This document shows, one piece after another, positions 1-12,675 of a DNA stretch of 64,000 nt (positions are counted from its first letter, which is position 1; each line of letters begins with the position of its first letter). Made by a program: the position numbers and the translations under genes. The stretch lies in NCBI GenBank assembly GCA_949361645.1, contig OX442415.1, positions 17,573,269 to 17,637,268 on the forward strand, given 5' to 3'. The notes under the pieces are model-generated. The model did no database searches. It was not told where the DNA came from and saw only the letters and a program-made list of their open reading frames with translations. Source of the DNA: Spongilla lacustris. Taxonomy: Eukaryota; Porifera; Demospongiae; Spongillida; Spongillidae.

Positions 1-189
1 ATTGTACCATGCAGGTGGTACATTTTTTGGTAGCCTTACACAAAACATTTACCAGGTTTGCCCACAGCAGTGAATATGTGGTTTATATATACAATACAGT
101 GTTATTAGGTCATATTGGTTTGCCTATAAGGTACACACCTATTTTGAAAGGGCCTACATGATCAAATTCGTGCATTGTTCTATTACTGA
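1..189. repeat. Direct repeat copy 1, partner at 1309-1516
   Basis: The first 189 bases recur almost exactly about 1.3 kb downstream. The second copy carries about 20 extra bases after TTTTTTGGTAGCCT. Both copies stop matching just after TATTACTGAA. This is seen directly. No protein-coding sense is evident, so it is probably a local tandem duplication or part of a larger dispersed repeat cut by the window edge. Confidence 0.85.
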
Positions 190-244
190 ATTGATAACCA
201 TTTCTACAATACAATGAGATTTTGATTTGTTCTCTGCTTATGTG

Positions 245-310
245 AGTTTGCTAAAAATTAATTTTTACTTGTGTCCTAAGCGTAGGACAACGGGGGATTA
301 AAGGTAAAAT
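245..310. repeat. GTCCTA-palindrome repeat end, copy 1
   Basis: TTTGCTAAAAATTAATTTTT is followed by GTCCTAAGCGTAGGAC and GGGGATTAAAGGT. It matches 44670-44740 on the opposite strand. Confidence 0.45.
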
Positions 311-799
311 TAATTGGTTGAATATCGCAGTACAATGCACTGCAAAGCTAGTGCTAGTATGAGGCTGCATAAACCAACTATCACATTAAAACTTTGTGTG
401 GGAGGGCACATCCCCTCCAAATCCTCCCCTGCCTTGAAACTGTCCTAATTAAAATCCTAATTTTTTTCCCTCATGAATTGCAAGTAGGTTTTGTAGACAT
501 AGAAATAAATACACCCCTGTTCCACAGAAAAAAAGAGTTTACAAGCCCACAGCCTACTCAATCTGGCAAGGACATGCTGCAAATCTACTTGTGTGTTTGG
601 GGTTGGTGGAACCAATGCTGCTTGCAGCTACAGTATCTGGCTACCAAGGTAACTGGGGGATGCAGGAACAGCAACTGTTGCCACAGCAGAGTAGTTACCA
701 CCTCCACTGGATCTATCCACTGTGAACACCAGGATGATCCCATTGGGTTCCCACAGCACCACTAGACATCCTCACTGATATATATGATTATGCACTGAT

Positions 800-1300
800 G
801 CAGCATAAGAACCATCCCTGCGCTGAAGGGAGAGGGGAGAATAGGTGATATAATAATACTTGCATATGCGTCTACAATACAACCCACACTACAATAGTAC
901 CGTCCAATCCTTTATATTAATCTGCATGCATGCTACATGTATACTGTACAATGGGTATTATTTGTTTGCACACCCTTACCCAATCAATGATTTTACACCA
1001 TCCCCACAATATTAGTACACAGAAAACCTACCATCTTCATATCCACCGTTATTGGTAGCCATTGGTGCACAATGAATGCGCTCAAGATGCCCAGCAGGTC
1101 ACAACATACAATGTTACAGGTGGACTCAATTCCCTACACCAACACTGTTTGTGCGGGAGAGGAGGGGGTGAATAAGATGCCATCACACAAGAGATTGCAT
1201 ACATTGTATGCTTCTACTCTGTCACACATGCACCATATACAAGGTTCATAACACAGCTTCCCCACACTGAACACATGCTATCCTCATATCCACAGTCTGG
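800..1300 (-). repeat. Exon-like repeat family, unit A
   Basis: Stretches such as CTTCCCCACACTGAACAC and ATCCTCATATCCAC occur here and again at 5860-6320. On the minus strand the core reads GTGGATATGAAGATG followed by GTAGGT or GTAAGT, which looks like repeated exon ends with 5' splice donors. Similarity between units is patchy. They may be remnants of tandemly duplicated exons encoding a GYEDG-like end, or a dispersed repeat. I do not recognise a protein. Confidence 0.4.
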
Positions 1301-1308
1301 CACACAAA

Positions 1309-1516
1309 AATTGTACCATGCAGGTGGTACATTTTTTGGTAGCCTAAATTACACTACTTGGTACACGCAGAACATTTACCAGGTTTGCCCACAACAGTGG
1401 ATATGTGGTTCATATATACAATACAGTGTTATTAGGTCATATTGGTTTGCCTATAAGGTACACACCCATTTTGAAAGGGCCTACATGATCAAATTTGTGC
1501 ATTGTTCTATTACTGA
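1309..1516. repeat. Direct repeat copy 2, partner at 1-189
   Basis: This is the second copy of the opening sequence, in the same orientation and with only scattered substitutions. It has an extra segment around 1345-1369 (…ACTTGGTACACGCAG). A 100-codon open frame runs over it but is not conserved against copy 1, so it is not called as a gene. Confidence 0.85.
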
Positions 1517-2460
1517 AACATCTTTAGAAACCTCAGTCATAATATACTTCAACCTTTTTAACCTCCAATCGCCCTAGGACTAACTAAAGTGCTGAATATA
1601 ACAAATGGCTGCTTTTAAAACTCTAACAATGTTTCGTCTTATTTAGTATTTAGTGCATGCTACTTGGTTTTCCATTATCTTTCATCTTGTGTTACAAGAT
1701 GAAAGCATCCAGACATTGCACATCCATCAATTTGTGGGCATTACAGCGAAAATGGGAAACAACTTCATCGTTGGTGATGCTGTTGTAGGAAAGATATAAA
1801 AAGAATCAGAATTGTTCTTTAAGTGTTGCACAGGTCATCGGAGCAGGTCACCAGTGTCAGAATCACATAAAGTGGTCGGATGGCACAACCATGGATGAAA
1901 CAGTTCAGGGCATTGATAAATTCTAACCACTTATGTAAACAAGACTATTATCTTTTTCTACATAAGTGCCTTTGTGACCTTTTACATGCACAGCTGGCAT
2001 CAATAGCTACATGTACCTTCCTATCTTTCAAATTCAGCTTAGGAACAGATAAGTACGTGCCAATATCAATTTGAAGCCTAGATTTTACTACCAACTATAA
2101 ATGGACACTTTTTTCTCATTTTTTCTTGAAGCAATATTAAATACCTAGTCTTGGTGTCCTATGTTCAAGATTGCTATATGTAATGCTAAGGTGCTATTGA
2201 AGTACAACTCTTAAGAATCCTTACAAAGGCTATTATTAACCTCAATGCCTCATACACAAACAATTCCTTTAGTGCTCATAAAATAAGAAATGTTCAGCGC
2301 ATACAAGGACGAATGAGATTGGCTTGCATGTGATCCAATGACGGGGGGTGGGGGTGGGGGGGCACCTTGCGATTAACATAGCACTATTTTGGATCCTTGT
2401 ATGTTGTACATGTCAATAGTGCCTTTTCCTCTGTGAAAACACTGGAGGCTCTAAACAGCC

Positions 2461-3040
2461 ATGGAGCAACTTAAGGTTTCCCTAAGCATTTATTAACCAT
2501 GTGGGCTACAGGAGAGTCTGAGGATATGAATTGGTGATCACATCCTGCTTGAGGCAACAACTGTCCATACAGGCCAAGAAGAACCTTAAATTCATCATAT
2601 CAAACTGCGGCTCCACAGCCAAGCATTCACCCATGTCACCATAAGAGGTAGCATGTCAAACGACCGCATATGATTGTGAAAACTTTAGTGTAATTGATAT
2701 TGCACCAAGGTTCGCTGGCAATGGAATGTGACATGGTACACTGACTGTTGGTGGTATCACATGTTTGGAACCATTTTTTGGGATCTGCACTGTCGATGCC
2801 TATATGGCCTACAAATATGAGTTTGAGCAGGCTTTTTCAGATCCGAAAGATGTTGATAGCTTTATTGCATTCATTGGCAAACTGGGTCACCAGCTGATTC
2901 TTAATGAATTCCTAGAAGATGGGCGAACAGTTTGCCGACATTCGAATGAAGAGGAAGTCATTGAGGAGGCAACTATAATTCTATTTCTAGATGTACATGT
3001 ATGTAAATGTATTATTTTTCTCTGCATTTTAGGCCTATGA
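2461..3040 (+). pseudogene. Possible piggyBac-type transposase remnant
   Basis: A 91-codon frame at 2765-3040 reads FFGICTVDAYMAYKYEFEQ near its start. This resembles the end of the piggyBac transposase catalytic region, where a hydrophobic strand ending in N/DAY.(A/L)YK follows a tryptophan-rich segment. Upstream codons at 2640-2760 suggest the preceding segment but in shifted frames (…CHVT, then TVGG). There is no complete DDD catalytic core, no start context and no flanking TTAA. The assignment rests on one short motif and could be wrong; a fragment of another DDE family or of a host gene is possible. Confidence 0.3.
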
Positions 3041-3282
3041 CGGTCACACTACTCACCACTAATTATGTACAACCAATGTATCAGATGAAAACTGAATCAA
3101 CACATTATGTGCAACGAAAGTGCACAGCATGCCATTCGAAATGCTCCTACTGCTGTTGGTTGCAGTAATATTGCTGCAAACACAATAATGGTATTCAATA
3201 ATCTGTGATGAGAAAGGGTTAACCAATTCAAAGTATGTATGTGTGTAATTACTATTTTATATCCATGTTTAACACTTTATAA

Positions 3283-4212
3283 CACCGCATCCACGAGAGA
3301 CACGGGGAAATTTGGGGGCATTTGTGAATATTGATAATTCCCTCCTATCGTTTTTTTGACTGGAAAAAATATGATCAGATAGCTCACCCATTTGTAAATA
3401 GTAATTTCTACTTTTTCTGCAATGGTGCTCTATAAATAACTCCCTGTTACATGAAAATATTGAATGGGTACGTGATGTGGTAAATGCCCTCGCATACACT
3501 TTTTTCAGGGTCATGTTTCCCACCACCTTGAGTATTACTGAATCAAAATTGCATTAAATATGGGTTATACAACTATAGGAGAGTACATAAATTCCTTTTT
3601 CAAACAAGCCAAAGCTTCTATTGCACTCGATTTCAGCAGTAAGTTACAAGACATTTTCGCTCGCAGTAGACAGGGGGCGTGGTCCACTCATCCAAAGTAC
3701 CAGCGATGGCAGGTTTTGCAAGTTCTACCAAAACATACAGTCTGTACTTGTATGGATAGAGTCATGGTATGTTATTTAGTAAAACAGGAAGAAAGATTCT
3801 TGAAGTCCGCCCACGCAAAAATTCACTCACGGTAATGCCGTTTTCTTATTTCATTACCTTGCACTGCATATCACACTGACCGTGAGAGTTGATAACTTAG
3901 AGCCATAATTTTAAACCATTTTCACATAGTTTCATACAGTTTTTACGCATTTATTGTAATGCTCTAGAAGCAATATGTTATTTTAAAAATCTGTACCTCT
4001 TACGCAATAACGCTAGAACCAATCAACTATGCAATGATGTTTCGAGCCAATGGTATGTCTGTTTGAGAAACAAAAAATGCAACATGCCTCATAATGGTAC
4101 ATGTAGTGAAATCTCCACTTAAAACCAAGCAATTCAATCTAGAGGGAATTAATCATTTTTCGGTTTGCCTCAAAATAGACTAAATTTCCCTGCGTTTCTC
4201 GTGGATATGGTG
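3283..4212. mobile_element. CAC-ended inverted-repeat element with ATAA target duplication
   Basis: The left end at 3283 starts CACCGCATCCACGAGA. The right end, read on the other strand from 4212, starts CACCATATCCACGAGA. Similarity between the ends continues for about 70 bases and includes GGGAAATTT and ATTCCCTC. The direct repeat ATAA lies at 3279-3282 and 4213-4216. CAC termini with a 4-bp duplication resemble Chapaev-like members of the CMC group (family knowledge). An unrecognised 91-codon frame lies inside at 3560-3835 and no transposase is visible, so the element is probably non-autonomous. Confidence 0.6.
3560..3835 (+). CDS. Unrecognised short open frame inside the CAC-ended element
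   Basis: This is a 91-codon ATG frame beginning MGYTTIGEYINSFFKQAKAS. It is centred within the 3283-4212 inverted-repeat element. It has plausible amphipathic character early on, but no motif, signal peptide or membrane segment that I can name. It may be the residue of an internal coding region or may be chance. There are no visible splice partners. Confidence is low. Confidence 0.15.
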   Translation: MGYTTIGEYINSFFKQAKASIALDFSSKLQDIFARSRQGAWSTHPKYQRWQVLQVLPKHTVCTCMDRVMVCYLVKQEERFLKSAHAKIHSR

Positions 4213-5860
4213 ATAAATAACCCTACATTTGTGTATTAAAATCATGAAATGTAATTGGTTAATGGAAAGAGTGCTCATAAACTCAGTGCCAAGTAGAATT
4301 GGGTATGACTAGCTCAAATATAAATTCTCCTCCTGAATGCTAATTTTACTCTTCATGTAAATGCAATCATTTATAGTTTGAAGCACAATGCATGCCCCCT
4401 GAAATAGAGCACATATGGGCGCGAAGTTAAAAGCAAAAAAAAAAAAAACAACTGATTCACTTTCTCCACTTAATTTACAAAAAAAAACTCATTCTGCTAC
4501 AGTAATATCGAAAAATAAATGAATTGTTAATGGTAGATCGAACAAACACCTACATGTAGCCTTGTAGGCAAAAAGTGCTGTTTTAGCCTACGTGTAGGTG
4601 TTCTATTGCAACCTATGGTCCTTGCATTTTAAAATGTTGAACTTGAATAATGTAACATCATAAGGCTTCGTTTTTAATTTGCTTTGGAGCTCATTCTACC
4701 ATTGGCTCTTTAGATACACAATTAAGATGAAGGAGTGTACAAAAATTGCCTACAATCCTAATGAAAGGTAGGAAATCGTGTGTGTTTGGCAAAAAGAGTT
4801 AAAAATTATATCTGCCTAAAAAAGCGAAGAATGCTTCTTGTAAGTTTTTTTCAAATCAGAACAACTCCAGCTAAATGAGGGGCGTGCCCCAACAGCATAC
4901 ATAGCACTAGCAGCATGTTGGCATTGTTTTCTGCCGCCACTTTGCAAGTAGCCTTCTTTGGTAAATTGATCCTCATTATTTCAAACGTTGGCTAAATTGT
5001 TTGTTCACTGTTTGGAAAACAAAAAGTGATTTGCAATGCCTACATGTATGCGTAGGTGACAATCTATCATTAAAGTGTTTTCTTCTTAACTACTATTTAT
5101 CCAACTAAGATTGAAGACCATAAGTTGAAATATACAATGCTTATTTGAATTATTTTCGAAGTTGAAATGTAGTAGTCCTAGATGTAGGACCACTAATGTT
5201 CTAGATCTAGGACCAATGCCTGGAGATTAACGGTTAGTTAGTGTGAGTAAAAAAAAGCAAATGTGCTAATGTTTCATGCAAGATACAACTCTCAGCCATT
5301 TTTAATGCACTCTATACACAGCCTTTCTCCATTATGTTTGTATACGCTGTGTACATTGGCCTATATATTATTATATGGGACAGTTTCTGAGAAAATGGCC
5401 CTTCGTTTATAATCATAAAATCTTATAATATTTGAATCATAATAACTTCTGAACGGTTAAGGCTATCAACTTCCTATTGTCAACACTGCATACCACGCCG
5501 TTTCTCTACAGTAAAATACATTTTGGGGTCTTGCTGCCAGTATTGCAACGTCCAATACCCCACCGGGTTCAAACCCAACATAACTTTCTGTAGGAGTAAT
5601 CAAATCATTTCAAATTCGGTTTGAAGGTGGAGAGGTCCTATCCTATTTATTTGTTCTGTTTGTTAATTTTTATGCCTTCCATTACAAATGCCATGCATGT
5701 GCGTAAGTAATAAGTTACATGGCTTGGTTAAAAAGTACTGATATGCATGTACGCAAGCACAAGTGAGTACCCACAAGAGTGCTGTCTTGTTCACGTTAAA
5801 GTTACTCGCAAGTGCTGTCTCGTTCACATTTAGCAACTTTCGTCCACACACTTAATAACT
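4213..5860. other. AT-rich stretch without recognisable genes
   Basis: No coding exon is supported. Visible structures are a hairpin at about 4545-4602 (AACACCTACATGTAG pairing with CTACGTGTAGGTGTT), an A-run at 4434-4449, and one copy of the GTCCTA-palindrome repeat at 5165-5240. Confidence 0.5.
5165..5240. repeat. GTCCTA-palindrome repeat end, copy 2
   Basis: The sequence contains AGTCCTAGATGTAGGAC and GTTCTAGATCTAGGAC, then GGAGATTAACGGTTAG. A related arrangement (GTCCTA.GCGTAGGAC, then GG.GATTAAAGG) occurs at 245-310 and, reversed, at 44670-44740. It looks like the terminus of one dispersed repeat family. Confidence 0.45.
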
Positions 5861-6320
5861 CAAAGGTGGACCACATGCCCTACACATCAAATTCATTTCG
5901 ATACTCTTGAGGGAGAATATCACACAATTGCACAAATGATGATACCTCACACATGCATCATATACAATATATCACATAGCTTCCCCACACAGAACACTTA
6001 CCATCCTCATATCCACAATAGTCCCACACACACAATCACTAAGTGGACATCAACTTGTGTTGTGTAGCCTGACTTTGATGCACACTGAAGGTTCACAATG
6101 CTGTAGGTGGATCCCATGCCCTTCACTGACACAGCATCAAATTCATCTTCTAAGGGGGGGGGGGGGGGGGGGGGGAAGAGATTAGGATGACATCAGACCA
6201 GAGATAGCACACAATGATAGTTGCATGTGCTTCTACCATGCAACCCACATTGCTCATCAATGTCACACAGCCTCCCCAAACTGAAATAGAACACCTAACT
6301 TCCAAACAACACAGAAATGA
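5860..6320 (-). repeat. Exon-like repeat family, unit B
   Basis: This region has the same word order as 800-1300: a GGTGGACC…CCCTACAC stretch, CACACATGCA.CATATAC, CTTCCCCACAC.GAACAC, and CATCCTCATATCCAC. On the minus strand GTGGATATGAGGATG precedes GTAAGTGT, a good splice donor. A G-run of about 20 bases at 6156-6174 interrupts the region. Confidence 0.4.
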
Positions 6321-6329
6321 TGTAATCTA

Positions 6330-9300
6330 CTATGTTGTTGCATTGCATGGGTAATGATCAGCAGAAGCTAAGCTCAGAAACCCTACTGCTACGTGCAGTA
6401 CACTATATTAATAGTGCAGCACCTTACATAGTGAAATTAATGAAGGGGAATAATGCACGTAAATCAAGGTGATACCACGTGTCTTCCCTCCCGCTCATTC
6501 TAGCTCTCCCCATTTCATCTTTCAGAACAACCACTGTCTCTTACATGCGCTTGAGTTACCTCATAGCAAAGCCACATCCATATTGAGCCCTGATGTTGCA
6601 TGTGATCAGATCATCCACAAACAAATCTGAGCCCCTTTCCTCGTCATCTGTTAATAAATTAAACACGTTAATACCAATTACGTCGCTGTGAGCTCGGGTT
6701 TCATCATGTACCGTCTTAATGATGACTCCAAATTTCCACAACGGAGTATTTCTGCAGTGTTGAAGTGCTTTTCGTACCCTGGTCTGCCAGGTCGGACTGC
6801 GAGCGTTTGTTGTTGTCGCGACGCCATTTTAATACGCGCACGTGGCTTTGTGGTCTACGGTGAATTCGTACTGGTAAGTAGTTTCGGATAAAACGTTGAA
6901 CAGCTCATGTCATGACTGATGTCAAACGTTAACAACTATGGAGCAAACTTGCTATTTAAAGTTTAGGCAAGTTTCGAAGCAATATAAGAAGATGATTTTT
7001 AAAAAGGCCTTGAATGAGCCGGTGTCATAAATTCATAGTCAGTACTAGTAGCTAAACGCTGGCCAATAATTCGCGCCAAGATAAATAATATCACAATCTA
7101 CTTGCTACTTACACAGATTGATAATTAGTGCACATGATGGAGGAACACTTTCTTGCTGAATGCACCTGAAATGGTACTGACCACTGTTGGAATTTGTATT
7201 GCATTGTATTCTGGTCAGTAACCTACTTGTGCATATTAATATATTACATTTATTTCAAAGCTGGTAAACCTTTTATGCAACCCCAATATGATATGGGTAT
7301 GGAGTGGTGGACTGGTGGTATTTTCGTATCACACACTGTACTCAGCAAGTGCACGTGGAGCTCGTGTTCTTTAAATTCTCACCAGTTGAAAGCATTACTT
7401 AGCACATACACGAGCATTTCATTAAAAATATATATAAGGCATGGCTGAAATCTGATATGAGAGTCTGAAATAAATTGACATAATAGGATCCATATAGTCT
7501 GAGTGTATATAGTAATGTCACATAAACACAAATTCACATTGTTTGTCGTGCCTGGCATACTTCAGAAATAAGGTTATATAATGCAAAGGTTATTCCCAAA
7601 CTTGGATGTCCTTTTACTACCCAAGCCTGTTCAGTGATACGAAGATAGAAATATTGCAACCTGTACTGCCTAAATCCCCCATGTTGCATGGAGTGTTAAT
7701 GGCCTTACGCTTACATGTAATTACTGATCAGTTACGGAAAGTACACGCACGCGTTGGAAGTAATTGCCACTTACTGTTACATCCTTTGACATGCAGTGTT
7801 GATTAGTATATAGGTAATTATCAGTTTGTTATTTAGCATAATCCATATGATTTATATATTTAATAATCTATATTGCTTGTGCTTTCCTTGACCAAAAATG
7901 TTGCCATGCAGTATGTCCCATTCAAAAGGTACTGAATAATATTATAAGAAACATTCGGATGCAGACATTTCACCGCCTGCCTTTACTTAGCATGATATGT
8001 GTCCCAATAATAGATTAATATGCCTTCTGCACTTCACTTTATCGGCTAGAGATTAGCAAATTATAAAAAGATTGTGAGCTGATTAATTAATAAAGATCTT
8101 GTCTGATAGTGCTTTTTTTATTATTGAGACACGTACTTCAGTAATGAGCTATCATTATCATTACTGTTCAGCTGTGCAGATGTTATTAGTTTGGATGACA
8201 TAATAGGAAAACAATCGGGCGATTCATCCTAGTGTGGAATGCAGTTACATTCTATACGAGGGGGGGGGGGGGGGGGAGGACAATTTACCCTCATGACCTA
8301 TACAAGTTTCGTAACGTATAGATGTCAGTTAAATTCTGAACTAACTCACAGGCCAAGGAATTAAATGTGTCCCAGGACAGTTTGCTCTTCACCACGAATT
8401 GATGTGCCCTATGATTTCAATAACTTAAATTAATACATCAAGGACAGGAATGAGCAGTATCACAATCAATGTTTATGAGCTATATAGGTCAGTATTCATA
8501 TTCAGTTTCATCACTTGCATGAAGTACAAGACCACACACAATCAATCCAACTCATTTGAGGCTCTTTCTAGAATATCCGTCGCACACAGTCCACAGTGGT
8601 ACCACTCCTTGCATCCTGAACAGTCAATCATTTTCCTTTTGTCAATAGGCATTCAGAAAATTTCTATACTCAGTTGTTAATTCAGCTAGTTAACATCTTC
8701 ATTTCTCTCCACTGGAAACTTGCATGGAGAGAACCTGTTCTTCAAGGCCTCTTGATAAATTCTGACTAATTTCACTCTGCTGCAACATACAATGACCATG
8801 TTGCATATATTAGCCGGGTGAGCTATAGCTAGCTGTTGCAAAATAAGCCAGGTCATTTTCCCCGTCTTGCTGTTAAACTTTTATCATTTTGATGCTAATC
8901 ACTTTCCCTGGACATGCCAAAACAGCTACCACCTGTCATGTATGCGAGCACCAGCTAGGCCAGTAAAAACGTTAATTCTGACACCTTGTTTATAAGCTAG
9001 GCCAGCAGTATGATCACTGTGGCAGGACTCCATGATTTGCTTCCTCTGGTGTTTGCTGAATCAGTATCACTTCCACCCATATGCCTTTCTTTGCATGTCT
9101 TGTACTGCTTTCTAAAAACTTCCACTCTGATTCTGTAGTATTTGCTCAATGTTTGAATCACCCCGTAGTAGTCTACTTCACTAAACATGCATGCATTTAA
9201 ATATTGCTCAGTTGTAACTCGTGCTACTGAACACTGACATAAGCGAGTGTATTAACAAGTGGACGATCTATACCTGTTTGCTTTTCTTCGAGGGAAGGAT

Positions 9301-9540
9301 TCTCTTTTCATTAGCGGCGCAGGGTACCTGTGGAGTGTGCATGGACATCAGAAAACTCTCGTTCCTCGTTGTCATATGCATCTGTCCTCTCATCCATTTA
9401 AGCAGCTGTAGTATAAGTCACATGCAATATCTGAAAAGCCAGCTACGCTCCTTAATCCTTATCGCCTTTATCGGTGTAGTGATTCAAAACTTACACCACC
9501 TGGCTGCGGACTATGTATAGTTTGAAATCAAAATTTACGG
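6330..9540. other. AT-rich DNA without supported genes
   Basis: Several 60-100 codon frames occur (for example at 6688-6891, 7194-7448, 8450-8680 and 9221-9520), but none shows a domain, a paired exon elsewhere in the window or convincing splice sites. A G-run of about 17 bases sits at 8261-8277. I cannot support an exon here. Confidence 0.5.
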
Positions 9541-9725
9541 CACAATGTCGGACCGCTTACTCCGTTGGGGGACAATTTACTCTAGAGTAAAATGTCCGGT
9601 TATAGGACAATTTACTCCGGAGTAAAACGTCCGGTTAGGACAATTTACTCCGGAGTAAAAGGACAATTTACTCCGGAGTAAAATGTCCGGTTAGGACAAG
9701 TTACTCCGACGGACACTTTCCTCCG
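9541..9725. repeat. Array of TTTACTCCGGAGTAAA palindromes
   Basis: Five to six irregular units of roughly 30-36 bp combine GGACAATTTACTCCGGAG with TAAAATGTCCGGTTA. Each unit has the perfect 16-bp palindrome TTTACTCCGGAGTAAA or a near relative, nested inside GGAC…GTCC. Every unit could fold into a small hairpin. Confidence 0.8.
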
Positions 9726-9784
9726 TGACAGCACTATACGTCAAAGCATGTGTACATAAAAGAGGTGTATTGAGCCTACATTTC

Positions 9785-11650
9785 ATCGATTTCAGAATGG
9801 AACAATATAAAAATTGAGATTTTTTTGTGAATGAGGAATAACTATTAAAAAAAAAAAACTTGTCACCATGTTTTTGGTCTTACAATGATCGTCCTGGACC
9901 AAAAATTTTGGTGCAATTAAATAATTCATTTTAGATACTATCCCCCCCCCCCCCCCCCCCCCCCCCCGCCCCCAAAAATTTTTTTTTGGTAATGTCATAG
10001 CTATATCCCATGGGCATCACATTTGACCCGACTGGTAGGGATGAGTCTCAATTAAACCTTTAGCAAGCATGGAGGTACTTCTATAGAGTACTAACTTGGG
10101 ATGTCAAGCATGCACTTCTAGCTGCTAGATTTACTGCACTTCAAGCTGCTATAGGATGGAGTATAAAAGACCGCGAAACAAGGGTCTAACAATAATAAAG
10201 CTCTATATTTAGCAAGTTGTAGTTTATTATAAGCTAAATATAGGATAATTTTGAAAACACCAACTTTCTAAAGAATGCTTTTTTACTTACTTGTATATGT
10301 TATCAGTTGGGAACAATTCCATGCAAAAAGATCCATCAACAATAAAAATGTAGAATTGATTCTTCTCAATTGAGCTGGGTCCATGCATAGATCCTGTTCA
10401 GTTATAATTATGCCAACAGCCATTGTCCATTTCTCTTTGTCATGTGCATTGTTTCTAGACGTGTAGTTTACTTATAGCTAAGATTGTGTGTTCAATTTAT
10501 GTGTGCATTTCCATTGTATCTTAATGGTGTCATTGTGAGGCCTTTTCATAATCACCCTCAATTATACAATGTATTCACTTGTTTTTTCACCCGGCACAAT
10601 TGTCTAGTAACAGTTTGCAAAGCTGACATTAATATTTAATCACCGGTTCACTTATCTGTCAACAAATTTATCACTGCAAAGCTGACAAATGCAATGCTAT
10701 AGTTGTCAAGAGGATGAACGTAAGTCGTGCTGTACACCATCTACTATGGAAGGTACTGTGTCGAACCAAGTCGTAATCATCATTTTATTGTTTGGAAACA
10801 GAAAGTGGAGCATTCCATATACATATTCAAATCCTCCTGCAATGTATACATGTATAAGATAATACATTATGCACGTATACGATGCAAAGTAATCATACGC
10901 ATGTAACACGGGATGTAATATATCTATTTTATTATGCATAATTTAATTTAAACAATGATACTGCATGTTAATATTACATACATTTGCATGCGAAACGGTC
11001 ACTGAATATGATATATAGGACTGTATGTTTTTCAGTGTATCATGGCCCTTGCTTTCGCACTGACCAGTGTCAAATTCATCACATACATGTGGGAGTCGGA
11101 CAACAAAGACCTCACAGCAAATCTGGTGCATGGCCTAAGTGAAGTATATGTTGAGCCTTGGGTTGCATATATCTACACAGCGCCATTGGGATACAAACCC
11201 TGCAGGTTATAAGCTCGCTGTAATTCTAGTCACATCTCAAAAGTTTTACTTTGGTGTTTATTCCACATACAATTCAATATTATGCTGCATGCATTATCAG
11301 CTAGCAGCTAGACGTACAGTGCATCCTAGTAGCTAGACTGAAGTGCATCTCAGAAGTATACCTCCATGCATGCTGCAAGGGACTGATGAAGGTTTTTTGA
11401 ATTTGAATTTATGAATGAGACTGAGTATACCAGTCAAGAGAATTAGTCACAATGGGATCTATAGCTATGACATTAAAAGTGCTATTTGGGGGTAGTATCT
11501 AAAATGAATCATTTAATTATAGAGACCAACAAATTGGCGATTGTGGTCTAGGGTTTGATGATGGAGCAGCAATCAATTCCTGTACACGGACAACAAAGTG
11601 ACATTTTTATCATGTTTTCAGTAATAATTATTTATTATGATGTATATTGA
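9785..11650. mobile_element. Inverted-repeat unit containing a transposase exon remnant
   Basis: Sequence at 9785-10060 (AATTCATTTTAGATACTA, then a C-run, then GGTAATGTCATAGCTAT) reappears inverted at about 11415-11650. Between these arms lies 10700-10850, a decayed last exon of the integrase-like transposase. The outer ends and any target duplication are not resolved. The C-run at 9942-9967 makes the assembly uncertain here. Confidence 0.45.
10695..10850 (-). pseudogene. Decayed last exon of an integrase-like transposase (copy 1)
   Basis: On the minus strand the segment parallels the third exon of the intact gene at 31094-31309. An AGGAGGATTTGAATATG-type start, then remnants of the VPYIQ and DDLQETVHPLD regions, are recognisable with frameshifts. 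Only this last exon survives, so it is a broken copy. Confidence 0.6.
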
Positions 11651-12675
11651 ACTTTGTGTACTATTACATGTATTGTGGATTCGAAAAAATTTTTACAAAC
11701 CAAGAGACCAAAAAATTAGTGCAGAGAAATAGAAATCTCAGTTTTTGAATTATTCAATTCGACAATCGCTGAATTGTAGGCATGCATGTATTGCCTTGAT
11801 TACTCCTTCCCATATTTAGCCTCCCCCCCTCGTTTTCAATAGTGCAACCCTTACTGTATTTGTATTCTACAAGAAGCCATTATTTCATACAAGGTAGATA
11901 GATTTGGTGTCTCCATTTAATATTAATATGTTCTTTTACAAGGCCAAGACACAATAAAATGTTTATATAATAATTCGTATCCATATATTTAATTTCTGGT
12001 GGTGTTTCGGAAATATTGAGTGATCACTCAAGGGAATTGTATTGTAGCTAGTGCTGCCGCGATATGGTTCTTTGCCGATATCGTCTACATCGCGACATTT
12101 CATTGTCGAATTATTTGTCAATAATCACAGTTTTCAAGTTGAAGCTGCGTTGTTGGTGACACAAGAACCAACACATAAACCGTCCTCAGTATCATGCTGT
12201 GGGGCTGCATGCAGGGGAGAGGGAGGAAGATACCGTATAGAATTCTATTTCCCTTATGTTATCAAACTGCATGGTATAGTATCTAGCTATCTTAGCCTTG
12301 ACTGTATGTGCCCTTGCTCCACGGCATGGTTATATACACCAGAAAAGAAATAATGGAGCCACTTCATTTTAAAATCCAAAATTACTGTGTAATTGCATGA
12401 ACAAAAAAAAGTGATTCCCAAAATGAATTTACAGTGAATGTAAAGTGGTTTGTATTGTAATTTTGCCCCTATACACATGATGTACAACACCCAGGCCCCT
12501 TCCCATGAAAAAAAAAAAGGAAAGAAAAAAAGGCAGTGTTTATCGATAGTATCTCCACAACCATGAACTTTTACGTGACAATATTTCATGCAGGAAATAA
12601 TACGGTGAAAAAAAAAGGTTTCATTCATGTTCTTTCTCCACAATCTACTAGTAAAAAATTGCACATTTCAACATT

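Noticed and set aside
394..765. 123-codon plus-strand frame, or an antisense fibronectin-like exon (EPNGIILVFTV)
   Set aside because: The plus frame has no feature. The antisense peptide matches a fibronectin-III-like pattern only weakly and runs into stops, too little to support a call.
9792..9998. Glycine- or proline-run frames across G/C homopolymers (also at 33933-34217 and 47125-47316)
   Set aside because: They are homopolymer artefacts. Run length is also likely to be unreliable in the assembly.
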